Assembly: GCA_002422995.1 (NCBI GenBank)
Contig: DIUK01000103.1
Span: 10,033-17,853, forward strand
DNA from: Rhodocyclaceae bacterium UBA6160
Lineage (GTDB): Bacteria; Pseudomonadota; Gammaproteobacteria; Burkholderiales; Rhodocyclaceae
Length of the DNA: 7,821 bases
Direction of reading: 5' to 3'
Of the stretch, positions 6,532 to 7,821 are shown one piece after another. The first letter of the stretch is position 1. Each line of letters opens with the position of its first letter. The position numbers were made by a program, and so were the translations under genes. A model generated the notes under the pieces. The model searched no databases. It had not been told where the DNA came from and was given only the letters and a program-made list of their open reading frames with translations.

Positions 6532-6571
6532 AAATAAAAGCAAAGTGTACGGCCAGTCGGCAAGGATATGG

Positions 6572-7267
6572 CTAGTCACGCAGCGCTTTGAGGGTATTCG
6601 ATAGAAAGTCGCGGCGGTAAAGTACCAGTGTGATGGCGGTAGTCATTGCAATGAACAGCCAGGGTTGTATAAACCAGCACAACGTGGCGAGTCCGAAATA
6701 ATAAGCACGAATACCGCGATTAAACTCGTCTCCTGCCAGGGTGTTCAGGATGCCCATGCGATGGCTAAACTTTTCCAGTTTATCGGCAGGGTCATTGACT
6801 GGCGGGGCTGCGCCAATCAGGATGGAGAGCAAATTAAGCTGCCTGAGTGCCCAAGTAAACTTGAAATAGGAAAAAATAAAAATAGCTAACAGTAGCAACA
6901 GTTTAAGTTCCCATACCTCGCGATCAGCACTGTGCGTGAAGGGCAGAAAGTCCGTAGCGGACATGGTTTTACCAAGCGTGCCCATCACCGCCATTAAGCC
7001 TGCAATGATGTAGATCGTAGTGTTCGCATAGAAAGAAACACTGCTCATCAAGTTTCCCACGAGCGCAGAGTCAACAATGCGAACTTCGCGGGTGAGCATT
7101 TGTTTTGCCCACTCTACACGGTAGTCATGGGATAAGCCGACCAGGCCTCGGTGCGTCAATGCAGTTTTCTCTGAAAGAAAGCTATAGCCTATCCAGCAGG
7201 TGAAAAACCAAATGAGCGCAACATAATCCAGTGTGGCAAGTTCGGTGAAAACATTGGGGAGTGTCAT
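6572..7267 (-). CDS. DUF599 family membrane protein
   Basis: This 231-residue inner-membrane protein resembles the DUF599 family, whose function is unknown to me. Hydrophobic segments lie at about 14-32, 78-98, 120-142 and 188-216, the last possibly two helices. Between the first two is a conserved-looking cytoplasmic stretch, REVRIVDSALVGNLMSSVSF (60-79), and later AGDEFNRGIRAYYFGLA (178-194), which I recognise as typical of the family. There are no nucleotide-binding or transporter signature motifs. The ATG at 7267 lacks a strong ribosome site. It starts 27 bp after the deformylase stop on the same strand, so co-transcription from def is likely. It converges on prmB. The family call is from recall of the pattern; the topology is estimated by eye. 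Confidence 0.8.
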   Translation of the reverse strand: MTLPNVFTELATLDYVALIWFFTCWIGYSFLSEKTALTHRGLVGLSHDYRVEWAKQMLTREVRIVDSALVGNLMSSVSFYANTTIYIIAGLMAVMGTLGKTMSATDFLPFTHSADREVWELKLLLLLAIFIFSYFKFTWALRQLNLLSILIGAAPPVNDPADKLEKFSHRMGILNTLAGDEFNRGIRAYYFGLATLCWFIQPWLFIAMTTAITLVLYRRDFLSNTLKALRD

Positions 7268-7294
7268 GATGATTTGCTGATCTTTTTATGATGC

Positions 7295-7807
7295 TCAAGC
7301 CTTGTCTAAAGACTCAATAAAACCAAACTGGGTTAAGTTGGTAATTCTGCGTGGGTACAAAATGCCATCCAGATGGTCCACCTCATGTTGCACAACACGC
7401 GCATGAAAGCCTTCCACGATACGTTCGAAGTGCTTTCCTTCAAGGGTGTAGCCTGTGTAGCGCAAATGCCTCCAGCGTGGCACCACGCCTCTTAAGCCGG
7501 GCACTGACAGGCAGCCTTCCCAGCCATCTTCCGTATCGTTTGCGAGTGGTGTGAGTTGCGGGTTAATCAATACCGTGTCAGGAATGGTCGGGGCTTCAGG
7601 GTAGCGCAGGCTGGGCTGGCCGCCAAAAATCACTACCCGCAAATTGACGCCAATCTGCGGTGCGGCAATGCCTGCCCCATTCAGATGCACCATGGTGTCG
7701 CGCATGTCTTGTACCAGGCTCGTCAAGGCATGTGTGCCAAACTCCGTTACCGGTTCAGCGACGCGTAATAGTCTGGCATCACCCATGTGGAGGACAGGCT
7801 GGATCAT
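7295..7807 (-). CDS. def: Peptide deformylase
   Basis: Peptide deformylase is a metal hydrolase that removes the formyl group from the N-terminal methionine of nascent proteins. From the ATG at 7807 the protein has 170 residues, a normal length, with all three family motifs: GAGIAAPQ (44-51), EGCLS (97-101, metal ligand Cys99) and QHEVDH (140-145, metal ligands His141 and His145, catalytic Glu142). The stretch SVPGLRGVV and EGFHARVVQHE mark the variant seen in betaproteobacteria and pseudomonads. The start MIQPVLHMGDARLL fits relatives, so ATG 7807 is preferred over an in-frame GTG at 7816; neither has a visible ribosome site, and the frame stays open to the right edge. Motif 1 has Ala where Val is usual (GVGLAAPQ). 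No fmt is seen downstream, where a DUF599 gene follows, so this may be a second deformylase; the far side is out of view. Confidence 0.93.
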   Translation of the reverse strand: MIQPVLHMGDARLLRVAEPVTEFGTHALTSLVQDMRDTMVHLNGAGIAAPQIGVNLRVVIFGGQPSLRYPEAPTIPDTVLINPQLTPLANDTEDGWEGCLSVPGLRGVVPRWRHLRYTGYTLEGKHFERIVEGFHARVVQHEVDHLDGILYPRRITNLTQFGFIESLDKA

Positions 7808-7821
7808 GCGGCACACAGATG

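Noticed and set aside
6532..6571. Bidirectional terminator between convergent prmB and the DUF599 gene
   Set aside because: Only a 3-bp stem (GCC-AGTC-GGC, 6552-6561) is visible, with no adjacent T-run on the plus strand, so no intrinsic terminator can be claimed.

Overview
The window reads as chromosomal core sequence from a betaproteobacterium of intermediate base composition (about half G+C by eye). The indications are a succinylase-type dapC-dapD-dapE set, a PilU-type retraction ATPase, PrmB, a DUF3579 protein (a family I associate mainly with Betaproteobacteria) and a deformylase of the 'EGFHARVVQHE' class. The genus cannot be fixed from sequence alone. I see no mobile element, CRISPR array or complete rRNA/tRNA.

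Layout. Positions 1-20 are the 3' end of a tRNA-Glu gene cut by the window edge, followed by a strong hairpin (28-64) and a gene-poor stretch. A small DUF3579 protein lies at 382-678 on the minus strand. Positions 679-1263 hold no convincing gene, but contain a perfect 12-bp tandem duplication and, at the right end, a promoter-like segment reading into dapC.

From 1264 to 6531 five genes run on the plus strand with gaps of at most 24 bp or with overlaps: dapC, dapD, pilU, dapE, prmB. The three dap genes carry out the succinylase steps of meso-diaminopimelate/lysine synthesis: DapD succinylates tetrahydrodipicolinate, DapC transaminates the product and DapE removes the succinyl group. pilU sits between dapD and dapE and shares one base with dapE. 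prmB, which methylates ribosomal protein L3, overlaps dapE by four bases. The layout predicts one transcript joining cell-wall/lysine synthesis, twitching motility and ribosome modification.

From 6572 to the right edge two minus-strand genes converge on that operon: a peptide deformylase (def), then a DUF599 membrane protein 27 bp downstream. They probably share a transcript.

Nothing here amounts to a new defence or mobile system. The points most worth checking are the unexplained 5' region with its recurrent 12-bp-period duplications, the weakly signalled dapC start, and the pilU insertion in the dap operon.
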